DNA of 8,407 nt from JAGPHI01 sp036661035 (GCA_036661035.1 JAVWZM010000088.1:1-8407); one strand, 5' to 3'. Numbered from the stretch's first letter, positions 1 to 7,721 are shown. Program-made: numbers and translations. The notes: generated by a model not told the origin, from the sequence alone.

Positions 1-11
1 AATTTAACCCT

Positions 12-73
12 CGTCTTTGCTGTATGCAACTTGACAAAAGGTTGTTTACAAAGACAATAATAAGTCAAGTTGC
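12..73. repeat. Structured intergenic repeat, copy A (downstream of valS)
   Basis: Positions 12-64 match 5876-5928 at 51 of 53 bases in the same orientation. Two inverted repeats interleave: GTCTTTG (13-19) with CAAAGAC (49-55), and GCAACTTGAC (26-35) with GTCAAGTTGC (64-73, perfect 10 bp). In RNA these could form an H-type pseudoknot or two alternative folds. A third, local hairpin is CAACTT (27-32) with AGGTTG (39-44). It begins about 45 bp past the valS stop, so it probably lies in the 3' part of the valS transcript. No U-run follows on either strand, so a simple intrinsic terminator is not supported. Family unknown to me. Confidence 0.8.
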
Positions 74-118
74 GATAAATATAATGTAAGGAACGTTTCT
101 ATTTAGCATTAAAATAAA

Positions 119-2746
119 TTATCCGTTTAAAGCTTGAAGGCTTTCGTTTATTTTGCCGCGCTTATCCTGTGCGGCGGCGCATTTTACACGTATTTCTTCC
201 ACAACATTTTCCGGTGCTTTGGCAAGAAAGCCTGCGTTATTCAGCTTTGCCGAAAGCATGGCTATGTCTTTATCGCAAATGGCAAGCTCTTTATTAAGGC
301 GAGCAAGCTCTTTTTCTTTGTCGATAAGCTCCATCATGGGGATAAACGCGCGACAAGCGTGGGTTACCACCTGCACCATGCCGGCGGCATCGCCTGTATA
401 TGCGTTTGTAAAGGTTATGTCTGTTGCAAAAGCAAATTTACTTAGATAGCTTTCGCCCTTTTGGAATGGAGCGGCATCGGCAGTTTCTATTATTAATGAA
501 TTGCGTTTTGTTGGGTGAACATTCATTTCGGCGCGGATATTGCGCACCGCCTTAATTAAATCCATCACCTTTTGAAAATCTTCTTCCTCTGCGCTGAAAG
601 CCAGATGCTCCGTATAGCAAGGCCATTCCTGTGTCATGATAGTTTTGCCGCTACCCGGCAAGGCGTCGTAAATTTCCTCGGTAATAAACGGCATAAACGG
701 GTGCAAAAGCTTTAAAGCGCCTACAAGCACAAACACAAGCACCTGCCTTACGTTATCCGCTTTGGCGGCATCTTCGCCATATAAGCTAAGCTTTGCGATT
801 TCAATATACCAATCGCAATAGATATCCCATATAAAGTCCTGCACCTTTTGCGCCGCAATACCAAGCTCGCATTTGTCTAGGTTTTCCGTGACGTTTTTCA
901 CAAGATTGTTGAAATTTGACAGCACCCATTTATCTGATAAATCCAAGCTTTTCGGCATAGATGGTACAAAATCCTCAGGCAAATTCATCATAACAAAGCG
1001 CGTTGCGTTCCAAAGCTTATTTGCAAAATTGCGTGACGCAAGCACCTTTTCGTCTGAAAAGCGTGTATCATTGCCGGGCGTAGAGCCAAGCACCAAGGTT
1101 AGGCGCAAAGCATCTGCACCGTATTTATCTATTATTTCCAGTGGATCAATACCGTTGCCGAGAGATTTTGACATTTTACGCCCCTCGGCATCACGCACAA
1201 GACCATGAATAAGCACAGTGTTAAACGGAGCCTTGCCTGTATATTCAAGGCCTGAAAAAATCATTCGGCTTACCCAGAAGGTGATAATATCGTAACCCGT
1301 AACAAGGGTGGAGTTTGGGTAGAAATATTTATAATCCTCGCTGTCCTCGTTTGGCCAGCCTAATGTGGAAAAAGGCCAAAGCGCAGAAGAAAACCACGTA
1401 TCTAAGGTGTCTTCATCTCTGCGCACAGCACCGCCGCATTTTGGGCATACAGTAATCGGCTTTGCGCTTACATGCACCTCGCCGCAAGCGTCGCAATAGT
1501 ACGCCGGTATTCGATGCCCCCACCATAGCTGACGGGAAATGCACCAATCTCGTGTGTTTTCCATCCAGTTGTAATATGTTTTATCAAAGCGTTCGGGCAC
1601 AAACTTAATATCGCCATTTCGCACTGCGTCTATTGCAGGCTTTGCAAGCGGTATCATTTTAACAAACCACTGCAAAGACGCCATTGGCTCTATTGTAGTG
1701 CCGCAGCGATAGCAAGTGCCCACATTATGCATATGCGGCTCTATTTTCGCAAGATAACCGCCTGCTTTTAAATCCTCCACTATTATGCGGCGTGCCTCGT
1801 ATCTGTCTAGCCCTGCATATTTGCCCCATTCGGCGGTGATATGCGCGTCGTCTGTAAGCACCTTGATTATAGGCAGATTATGACGTTGCCCCACTTCAAA
1901 GTCGTTGGGATCGTGTGCCGGAGTTATTTTAACAACGCCTGTTCCGAAAGCCATGTCAACGTAAGTGTCGGTTACTACGGGTATTTCCTTATTAACCAGC
2001 GGCAAAATAACGGTTTTACCGTGTAAATGCTTATATCGCTCGTCGTCGGGGTGCACAGCTATTGCGGTATCGCCAAGCATTGTTTCGGGGCGAGTGGTGG
2101 CAAGCTCTACAAATTCATTTGTGCCTGTTATTTGATATTTTAAATGCCAGAAAAACCCGTCTTGCTCCTCATACTCTACCTCGGCATCTGATATGGAGGT
2201 TTTGCAATGGGGGCACCAGTTTATAATGCGCTCGCCGCGATATATAAGCCCTTTGTCGTATAGGCGCGTAAATACTTCCAATACGGCGTCGCTACAGCCA
2301 TCGTCCAAGGTGAAACGCTCGCGCTGCCAGTCGCAAGAGGAGCCAAGCTTTTTAAACTGCTGCACAATGCGGCCGCCGTATTCGTCTTTCCACTGCCACG
2401 CACGCTCTAAAAATTTATCGCGGCCAAGGTCTGCTTTAGTAAGCCCCTCGGCTTTCATTGCATTTACTATTTTTGCCTCTGTGGCAATGGACGCATGGTC
2501 TGTGCCCGGCACCCAAAGCGCGGCATAGCCCTGCATACGCTTAAACCTAATAAGAATATCTTGCCATGTATTGTCCATAGCATGCCCCAGATGCAGCTGC
2601 CCCGTAATGTTTGGCGGTGGCATTACAATGGTATACGGTGTCTTGTTTGCATCGCGCTCTGTGTGAAAATATCCGCCTTCAAGCCATTGCGCGTATATTT
2701 TATCCTCCACTAATTTAGGATCATAGGTTTTTTCAAGTTCTTTCAT
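119..2746 (-). CDS. valS: Valyl-tRNA synthetase (class Ia)
   Basis: Charges tRNA-Val with valine in the cytoplasm and hydrolyses mischarged Thr-tRNA-Val. At 875 aa it is a normal full-length bacterial ValRS. The HIGH signature is HLGH (residues 52-55) after PPPNITGQ, and KMSKS is at 524-528. The CP1 editing domain shows TTRPETMLGD (217-226). Four CxxC pairs suitable for zinc lie at 178/181, 345/348, 418/421 and 434/437. DWCISRQLWWGHRIPA (400-415) is a ValRS/IleRS family block. The C-terminal ~70 residues are charged and heptad-like, fitting the ValRS coiled-coil tail that contacts tRNA. The ATG is preceded by GGAGGA with a 6-nt spacer. The gene follows the GT2-GtrA gene after 87 bp in which I see no convincing promoter, so it is probably the last gene of the T-box-led transcript. 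The main alternative is an unrecognised promoter of its own. Confidence 0.98.
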   Translation of the reverse strand: MKELEKTYDPKLVEDKIYAQWLEGGYFHTERDANKTPYTIVMPPPNITGQLHLGHAMDNTWQDILIRFKRMQGYAALWVPGTDHASIATEAKIVNAMKAEGLTKADLGRDKFLERAWQWKDEYGGRIVQQFKKLGSSCDWQRERFTLDDGCSDAVLEVFTRLYDKGLIYRGERIINWCPHCKTSISDAEVEYEEQDGFFWHLKYQITGTNEFVELATTRPETMLGDTAIAVHPDDERYKHLHGKTVILPLVNKEIPVVTDTYVDMAFGTGVVKITPAHDPNDFEVGQRHNLPIIKVLTDDAHITAEWGKYAGLDRYEARRIIVEDLKAGGYLAKIEPHMHNVGTCYRCGTTIEPMASLQWFVKMIPLAKPAIDAVRNGDIKFVPERFDKTYYNWMENTRDWCISRQLWWGHRIPAYYCDACGEVHVSAKPITVCPKCGGAVRRDEDTLDTWFSSALWPFSTLGWPNEDSEDYKYFYPNSTLVTGYDIITFWVSRMIFSGLEYTGKAPFNTVLIHGLVRDAEGRKMSKSLGNGIDPLEIIDKYGADALRLTLVLGSTPGNDTRFSDEKVLASRNFANKLWNATRFVMMNLPEDFVPSMPKSLDLSDKWVLSNFNNLVKNVTENLDKCELGIAAQKVQDFIWDIYCDWYIEIAKLSLYGEDAAKADNVRQVLVFVLVGALKLLHPFMPFITEEIYDALPGSGKTIMTQEWPCYTEHLAFSAEEEDFQKVMDLIKAVRNIRAEMNVHPTKRNSLIIETADAAPFQKGESYLSKFAFATDITFTNAYTGDAAGMVQVVTHACRAFIPMMELIDKEKELARLNKELAICDKDIAMLSAKLNNAGFLAKAPENVVEEIRVKCAAAQDKRGKINESLQALNG

Positions 2747-2833
2747 TTTTCTTCCTCCACTTATTCTTATAGGTATAAAGCTATGGCTTTAATCTTAATA
2801 TGTATGCGTAATTGAGCGTGCATGAGATGAATT

Positions 2834-3904
2834 TTATCGATTACCGCTTGTATCATTATCTTTAAAAACATATTTGCGCTGTATTTGAAAGCTAATTAAA
2901 AACAGTATTAAATCTACAGGTATTTTAATTGCCAGCTCCGAAAATTGTATAAATGAATAAACTAAGGAAACAAGCACCGCACTAAGGGACATTTGCACTA
3001 CACATAGCAGCGCATATTTCGCCATGGTGTTTTTGCCCGTGTGTTTTTCAAACACTGCCTTGCTATTTACAAAATAATTGAATATCGCCGACAAAATGCG
3101 CGCGGCTACGGTAGCGACAACGATATACATTTCGATATTATATCTGCGAAACAGCTTTACAAATATGGCAAAAAGCACCATATCCACTACTGCCGAGGAT
3201 ACTGACGCACATATAAACTTCAAAAACAGCGCATAGATTTTAATTGAATCTTTAAGTGGATTAAAATGCGAGGTTCTGTTTTGCTCTATATACACTGTTT
3301 TAATAGGTACCTCGCTTATTGGTGTATCTGTTTTTTGTGTTTCAAGAAGCATATTGGTTTCAAACTCAAATCCCTCACCGCTTACTTTAAGCAATTGCCG
3401 CATAAAGCCGGCAGGTATCGCGCGAAGGCCTGTTTGCGTGTCGCTTACTTTCACACCGCAAAGCAGTTTCATTACCACCGCCGTTAGTTTATTTCCCATC
3501 TTATTCGTTTTTGGCACGTCCTCGCCCTCAAAGTTTCGGCAGCCCATAATAAGATTCGTCCTGTTATCTGCAAGTGCCGCTGCGCACGCAACAATATCTT
3601 CCACAGTATGCTGCCCGTCGGCATCTGCTGTAACGGTGCCAATTAAATTTTCGTTTGCATTAAGGCAATAGTTAAACGCAGTTTTAAGGGCGCGGCCTTT
3701 TCCCATATTTGTACAATGCTTTAATATTGTGCAGCCAAGCTTTTCTGCTGCGTCAAAATAAATTTCCGCTTCTTCACAGCTACCATCGTTTACAATCACT
3801 ATATTTGTTATCTTATTTTCATTAAGCTCATTAATAAGCTTAATAAGTTTTTCGTCCGGATTAAGCGCAGGAATAATCACCGGGACATTTGCAATCCAAT
3901 CCAA
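2834..3904 (-). CDS. GT2 family glycosyltransferase fused to a GtrA-like membrane domain
   Basis: A 356-aa two-domain protein. Residues 1 to ~220 are a GT-A fold family 2 transferase of the dolichyl-phosphate-mannose synthase type: PVIIPALNPDE near the start, VNDGS (38-42), GKGRALKTAF (68-77), the metal-binding DADGQH (94-99) and SDTQTGLRA (154-162). Residues ~225-348 are a GtrA-like domain with about four membrane segments and the family-typical FNYFVNSKAVF (275-285) and IQRKYVFK (341-348). Such proteins usually transfer a sugar from a nucleotide donor to polyprenyl phosphate, and the GtrA part may help membrane association or flipping. The sugar cannot be read from sequence. The start codon is TTG (3904-3902), chosen because AAGGA sits 9 nt upstream and the homologous region begins at once; I see no better ATG in frame. 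It follows the membrane gene by 25 bp, implying co-transcription. The fusion of the two domains is known in Firmicutes. Confidence 0.9.
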   Translation of the reverse strand: MDWIANVPVIIPALNPDEKLIKLINELNENKITNIVIVNDGSCEEAEIYFDAAEKLGCTILKHCTNMGKGRALKTAFNYCLNANENLIGTVTADADGQHTVEDIVACAAALADNRTNLIMGCRNFEGEDVPKTNKMGNKLTAVVMKLLCGVKVSDTQTGLRAIPAGFMRQLLKVSGEGFEFETNMLLETQKTDTPISEVPIKTVYIEQNRTSHFNPLKDSIKIYALFLKFICASVSSAVVDMVLFAIFVKLFRRYNIEMYIVVATVAARILSAIFNYFVNSKAVFEKHTGKNTMAKYALLCVVQMSLSAVLVSLVYSFIQFSELAIKIPVDLILFLISFQIQRKYVFKDNDTSGNR

Positions 3905-3929
3905 AAAATCACGTCCTTCATTTAATTTA

Positions 3930-5813
3930 TCAATCTAAGCATTTTAGACTGGCTGTACCGTCCGGCTTTTTAGTTACAGAAAACAATCTATCCACCACCA
4001 CTTGGCTCTCGTCTTCAAAAACCGGTAAAAACTCTCTTACATACTGGGTTTCAGGGCAAAAGATATATACGTAATCATATTTTTCATAAAGCTCTCTGCT
4101 CCATTCTTGCCATGTGCAATGCTTTACCCAAGGATCGCTTAAAAATTCGTCCGTTGCAATAATAGAGCTTTGCGCAGGTAAGGTTTTCGGCATTAAATCA
4201 AACTCTATACGCAGTTGCGAAATACCTGCGTCATTTGCCGTAATAAGATAAAGCTTCGGATTTTCTTCATCAATTTTCGCTATTCTTGAAGCCGCATAGC
4301 GCGAAAGATATCTGTCGTGGTTTGTTTGTGCCGCATATATGGGTGCGTTTACAATTACGTCCTTAATATATCTTACATTGCATAAGCAGCCAAAGCAGAT
4401 AAACGCCACAGGCAAAGCCGCAAATAATCCGCGCTTGTCTGCGTTGTAAAGTGCCACAGCAAAAACGCAAAGTGAAAACATCATTAAAAGCATTACACAT
4501 GTGTTTAAATATCTCGAAATGGACGCAAGCTCCAACGCCTCGTTTTTATCAAATAATATTACATATGTATATAAAAGGGATAAAACGAATACTGCCGCAG
4601 ATGAAATTACTGAAATGGTGGCGAAAATCAAGTTTTTCCGTTCTGCCCTCTGTGTTATAATCACAGCAAACGCCATTATTATACCGCATAATATTATCCA
4701 CCCTATAAACGGAAAGCTGAATGTGACACCATAATTTTTAACATGCACTATACTATCCGCAAATAACCGCGCTACATCGTATCTATATTGCGGAGCAGCC
4801 CCTGTAAACATTTCCCACAGCAGGCTGATAGGCGATGCTTTGCTTTGCCAGCGCTGTGTTATCCCCTGAAAATTCAAGTGGGCTTGCCAACTTATCTTTG
4901 CCGCAAATACAGCAAGCATCGGAAGCGCCGCTATAAAATATTGCAAAAGCTTTTGTTTAATTGGCTTTAGGTTTGCCTGTTCATGCAAAAGCCAAAGCTG
5001 ATGAATAAAAATAATCAATGCCACAAGTAGCGCAAGCCCCACTCCGGAATTTTTAAGCAAAGCAAGGCAAAAGCAACCTGTAATCTGCAATATTATGTCC
5101 GTTTTATCGCGCTGCGGCAAAAACTCCGTTAAAAGCAAAAACGCCATTAATATGCCAAGCAGCACATCAACACCCGCTTTTTTATAAAATTCGGGTATTG
5201 CAAATACAGCACTCATCATAAACAATATCCCGATAATTACACGTATCGGACGCTTATTTATTTTAAAGCATTTTAAAGGATATACTAGCATTGCACATAC
5301 CCACATCACATTTGCAAAAAGGGCTACGTCCTCCCTAAACCCAAAGCCGCAGGTCTTTATTATAATGTATTGTAAAACTGCACTTGCAGGTGGGTATGAA
5401 GCAAAATTCCCCGTGTAAGACGGCGATGTATATAGCCCGCCTTCGTAAAACATGAATTTTAAAGCCTTTCCCCAGTGAGAGATATCGTCCCAATCCGAAA
5501 ATGCGCAGCCACGGCACAGCCACCAAAACAATGCGGCGGCGGCGCAAAAGCACAATGCTTCAAAGGCAAATGATAAAATATCCGCATGCCTTTTAATAAC
5601 AAAGTAATAAAACGAATACCCCACGCTTGCAATTATCAGTATCCATACAGGCACCGCAACCATGCTCAATGCTCCGAAAATGCCCATGAAATAACCTATT
5701 ATTATCAAAAGAAAGCACGATAACGACAAACTTTGTGCTAAATGGCATTTTAGCAAGGCTGCAATTCCGCAAGCCAAGCTAAGCAGCATTAAAATAATTA
5801 ATAAAAAGCTCAT
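3930..5813 (-). CDS. Polytopic membrane protein, GT-C glycosyltransferase-like (putative)
   Basis: A 627-aa protein with roughly 11-13 hydrophobic segments up to about residue 485 and a soluble C-terminal domain of ~140 residues. After the first few segments there is an acidic loop, SDWDDISHWGKA (106-117), and then YPPASAVLQY (140-149). Acidic residues in an early extracytoplasmic loop followed by a YPP-type motif are characteristic of GT-C fold enzymes, which use polyprenyl-phosphate sugars outside the membrane. I infer that class from topology and motif; I cannot name a specific family, and an O-antigen-polymerase-like or uncharacterised envelope protein is possible. The adjacent GT2-GtrA gene, 25 bp downstream, would supply such a lipid-linked sugar. 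Upstream lie the T-box leader and repeat copy B. The ATG is preceded by GAGAGGGG with a 7-nt gap, a purine-rich but non-canonical Shine-Dalgarno. The N-terminus starts directly in a hydrophobic helix. Confidence 0.75.
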   Translation of the reverse strand: MSFLLIILMLLSLACGIAALLKCHLAQSLSLSCFLLIIIGYFMGIFGALSMVAVPVWILIIASVGYSFYYFVIKRHADILSFAFEALCFCAAAALFWWLCRGCAFSDWDDISHWGKALKFMFYEGGLYTSPSYTGNFASYPPASAVLQYIIIKTCGFGFREDVALFANVMWVCAMLVYPLKCFKINKRPIRVIIGILFMMSAVFAIPEFYKKAGVDVLLGILMAFLLLTEFLPQRDKTDIILQITGCFCLALLKNSGVGLALLVALIIFIHQLWLLHEQANLKPIKQKLLQYFIAALPMLAVFAAKISWQAHLNFQGITQRWQSKASPISLLWEMFTGAAPQYRYDVARLFADSIVHVKNYGVTFSFPFIGWIILCGIIMAFAVIITQRAERKNLIFATISVISSAAVFVLSLLYTYVILFDKNEALELASISRYLNTCVMLLMMFSLCVFAVALYNADKRGLFAALPVAFICFGCLCNVRYIKDVIVNAPIYAAQTNHDRYLSRYAASRIAKIDEENPKLYLITANDAGISQLRIEFDLMPKTLPAQSSIIATDEFLSDPWVKHCTWQEWSRELYEKYDYVYIFCPETQYVREFLPVFEDESQVVVDRLFSVTKKPDGTASLKCLD

Positions 5814-5875
5814 AAGTTATCCCCTCTCTCCTGTTATCACAGCAATTTCACTTTTGCTTATCCTACCCAAAGCCA

Positions 5876-5937
5876 CGTCTTTGCTGTATGCAACTTGGCA
5901 AAAGGTTGTTTACAAAGACAATAATTAGCAAAGCTGC
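5876..5937. repeat. Structured intergenic repeat, copy B (between T-box and membrane gene)
   Basis: Same 53-bp core as 12-64, with differences only at 5898 and 5926. The GTCTTTG/CAAAGAC stem (5877-5883 with 5913-5919) is fully conserved. The second stem (5890-5899 with 5928-5937) keeps 8 of 10 pairs. One of these has changed from A-T in copy A (34/65) to G-C here (5898/5929), a covariation consistent with a maintained fold. The copy lies 52 nt past the T-box terminator and 62 bp before the membrane-gene start, in the 5' untranslated region if the T-box transcript reads through. Confidence 0.8.
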
Positions 5938-5989
5938 TATATCAGCGCTTACAGTGTGCTATTAAACATTTAATCCATTGTCACTAAAC

Positions 5990-6027
5990 AAAAAAACGTC
6001 CCACACATATAAAATATGTATGGGACG
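5990..6027 (-). terminator. T-box intrinsic terminator
   Basis: On the minus strand a 14-bp stem opens with CGTCCCA and closes with TGGGACG, with one G-U wobble and a 3-nt loop. Seven T residues (5996-5990) follow directly. It lies immediately after the conserved T-box sequence, whose 3' part would compete for the same bases (CGTCC) in the antiterminator. It is expected to stop transcription when tRNA is charged. Confidence 0.93.
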
Positions 6028-6225
6028 GCAAAATACCGTGGTACCACCCAAATTGCCTTGCAAATGCAAGACCACTCGATATCCTTAACGCGGATTTACG
6101 AAAACAGCTAAAACATTCACCGTTTCTGTTCCAAAGCGACAATGGGCAAAAGCTTTTTACCGGCTTTCACCAACACCGGCTCTCTTGTAAAAAAGCATAA
6201 AGCACAAACTCTTTTTCATTACATT
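5990..6225 (-). promoter_or_regulatory. T-box riboswitch leader, probable tRNA-Val specificity (GUC)
   Basis: The leader RNA senses uncharged tRNA and permits read-through. The T-box sequence GGGTGGTACCACGG is at 6049-6036. Its TGGT bulge would pair with an NCCA tail whose discriminator is A, compatible with tRNA-Val. Stem I spans about 6216-6133: GCTTTTTTAC pairs with GTAAAAAGC, and AGAGAGCCGG plus GGTGAAAGCCGG form the distal AG-bulge and loop region. The specifier loop faces AGAGTT with ATTGTCGC. GTC at 6140-6138 followed by a purine is the best specifier reading and agrees with valS downstream. ATT (Ile) one step earlier is the main alternative. A stem III hairpin, CTTGC-ATTT-GCAAG, precedes the T-box. 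The terminator is listed separately. The nearest downstream gene is the membrane protein, not valS. I am sure of the T-box and less sure of the specifier. Confidence 0.93.
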
Positions 6226-6278
6226 TATACAGTATTATATATTTGAAGTGCCGAAAAGCGCGAGCCGTAAACACGGCA

Positions 6279-6315
6279 ATATATATCATAAAAATCTTAT
6301 TTTTATGATATATAT
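6279..6315. promoter_or_regulatory. Perfect 17-bp inverted repeat over the T-box promoter (candidate operator)
   Basis: Arms 6279-6295 and 6299-6315 are exact reverse complements (ATATATCATAAAAAT core) around a 3-bp centre. On the minus strand the repeat covers the downstream end of the -10 box and the expected transcription start near 6307. Transcription starting inside it would not give the complete RNA hairpin, so a DNA-level role such as a repressor site is more likely. It is AT-rich, and no regulator gene is adjacent. Confidence 0.55.
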
Positions 6316-6342
6316 AATACCTATTTTAACGTGCTTTGTCAA
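6314..6342 (-). promoter_or_regulatory. Sigma-A promoter of the T-box operon
   Basis: On the minus strand TTGACA (6342-6337) and TATTAT (6319-6314) are separated by 17 bp. Transcription would start near 6307, giving a leader of about 320 nt to the T-box terminator, a usual size. The promoter lies 95 bp past the pfkA stop. Confidence 0.85.
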
Positions 6343-6436
6343 GCCGCGTTTAGTGTTACCTCTTTGATTTTCATTATGCTTTCGCCGCTTGTGCTAAGGC
6401 TTTGGGCTTTTCTTGCATTTTTTCATAAGCGCTCGC

Positions 6437-7513
6437 TTATCCAAGGGAAACACCCATTCTGCGCGCCACGGTAAGCATGTCGCAGGTATCCGGCACAAGG
6501 CGAGATTTCCCTGCCACGTCAGAAAGCTGATTTTCCGTAACTATGTTGTTTTTCATGGCAACTGCCACGCCGTAATGCTCTGCCTCCACAAGCTTTGCGG
6601 CATATGTGCCAAATTGCGTGGCAAGCACACGGTCGTAGGCGCTTGGCGTTCCGCCGCGCTGCATATGCCCGGGCACACAAACACGAGTTTCAAAGCCCGT
6701 AGTCGCTTCAATTTGCCTTGCAATACGGTTAGTTGCTGTTATTTCTCCGTTTTCAAGCCGCCTTGCAGCTCGCTCTTTTTTCTTCATTGCGGCTTCTTCA
6801 ATATCATATACGCCCTCTGCCACCGCCACGATTGAAAAAGTTTTGCCCTTGTCGCTGCGCTTGCCTATTGCCGCGCAAACATTGTCAATATTATATGGCA
6901 GCTCCGGGATTAAAATAATATCCGCGCCGCCTGCAATTCCCGAATAAAGTGTTAGCCAGCCTGCCTTATTACCCATTATTTCTATTACCATTACACGCCT
7001 GTGGCTTGACGCAGTGGTGTGTATACGGTCTATTACCTCTGTGGCAATATCCACCGCTGTATGAAAGCCAAAAGAAACATCTGTACCGAAAATATCATTG
7101 TCGATAGTTTTGGGCAGCGCAATAATATTAAGCCCCTCTTGATGCAAAAGATTAGCTGTTTTGTGTGTGCCGTTGCCGCCAAGGCACAAAAGGCAATCCA
7201 GCTTCATATCTGCATAATGCTTTTTCATTGCGGCAACTTTATCTATATTATCTTCCTCAACAACCGTCATCAGCTTAAATGGCGTGCGCTTTGTGCCTAA
7301 AATTGTGCCGCCCACCGTAAGAATACCCGAAAATTCATAGGGCTGCATCTCTCTCCAATCGCCATTTATAAGGCCGGAATAGCCGTTGATAATACCTATT
7401 ATCTCCACTTCTCCGCCAAAACGGTGATACAATGCCTTTGCCGCGCCCCTAATTGTAGCGTTTAGCCCCGGGCAATCCCCACCTGAGGTTAAAATACCAA
7501 CACGTTTTTTCAT
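6437..7513 (-). CDS. pfkA: 6-phosphofructokinase, probably ATP-dependent, mixed-lineage (group III) type
   Basis: Phosphorylates fructose 6-phosphate to fructose 1,6-bisphosphate in glycolysis; cytoplasmic. At 358 aa it is slightly longer than the ~320-aa E. coli PfkA. GGDCPGLN (11-18) is the N-terminal nucleotide loop. PKTIDND (134-140) carries the catalytic Asp138. MGNKAGWLT (180-188), IPELP (202-206) and GHMQRGGTPSAYDR (282-295) are substrate-binding blocks. The donor-specificity loop reads GGNGTHK (112-118): Gly at the position that is Gly in ATP enzymes and Asp in PPi enzymes, but with Asn in place of the usual preceding Asp. Lys135 in PKTIDND is the residue found in PPi-dependent and group III enzymes. 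Gly plus Lys suggests ATP use, but PPi is not excluded. The ATG has AAGGAGGA upstream. No clear terminator lies between this gene and the T-box promoter. A second pfk elsewhere in the genome is possible. Confidence 0.93.
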   Translation of the reverse strand: MKKRVGILTSGGDCPGLNATIRGAAKALYHRFGGEVEIIGIINGYSGLINGDWREMQPYEFSGILTVGGTILGTKRTPFKLMTVVEEDNIDKVAAMKKHYADMKLDCLLCLGGNGTHKTANLLHQEGLNIIALPKTIDNDIFGTDVSFGFHTAVDIATEVIDRIHTTASSHRRVMVIEIMGNKAGWLTLYSGIAGGADIILIPELPYNIDNVCAAIGKRSDKGKTFSIVAVAEGVYDIEEAAMKKKERAARRLENGEITATNRIARQIEATTGFETRVCVPGHMQRGGTPSAYDRVLATQFGTYAAKLVEAEHYGVAVAMKNNIVTENQLSDVAGKSRLVPDTCDMLTVARRMGVSLG

Positions 7514-7562
7514 AAAAATCCTCCTTATTTATAACGAGTTTAATTTATTATCTTACATTAAG

Positions 7563-7589
7563 AGTATAACCGTTCTTCTGCTTTGTCAA
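7563..7589 (-). promoter_or_regulatory. Candidate pfkA promoter
   Basis: On the minus strand TTGACA (7589-7584) and TATACT (7568-7563) lie about 50 bp before the pfkA start. The spacer is only 15 bp, shorter than ideal, so the assignment is moderate. The -35 sits in GCTTGACAAAGC, the same 12-mer found at the T-box promoter. Confidence 0.5.
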
Positions 7590-7680
7590 GCAAAAATATT
7601 ACATTAAAACCATACCGCAGAGCAGATATGTGGCAAAGGCAAACAAAAGCAAGATTAAGGAAAGTTTTTTTGAAAATAGG

Positions 7681-7709
7681 TTGACACGCTCGCCCTTTTT
7701 CGCTATAAT
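7681..7709 (+). promoter_or_regulatory. Consensus promoter of the tRNA-Gln/tRNA-Pro unit
   Basis: Exact TTGACA (7681-7686) and exact TATAAT (7704-7709) with a 17-bp spacer, a fully consensus sigma-A promoter as expected for a stable RNA. The predicted start near 7716 is a few bases before the tRNA-Gln 5' end. It is divergent from the pfkA promoter. Confidence 0.93.
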
Positions 7710-7721
7710 AATAAAGCACTT

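Noticed and set aside
2747..2833. A separate promoter or T-box for valS
   Set aside because: No TTGACA/TATAAT pair at acceptable spacing and no GGGTGGTACC-type T-box sequence were found in the 87 bp. Only a good ribosome binding site is present.
6425..6442. TAAGCGAGCGCTTA palindrome at the pfkA stop as a terminator
   Set aside because: On the pfkA strand it is followed by TGAAAAAATG with no T-run.
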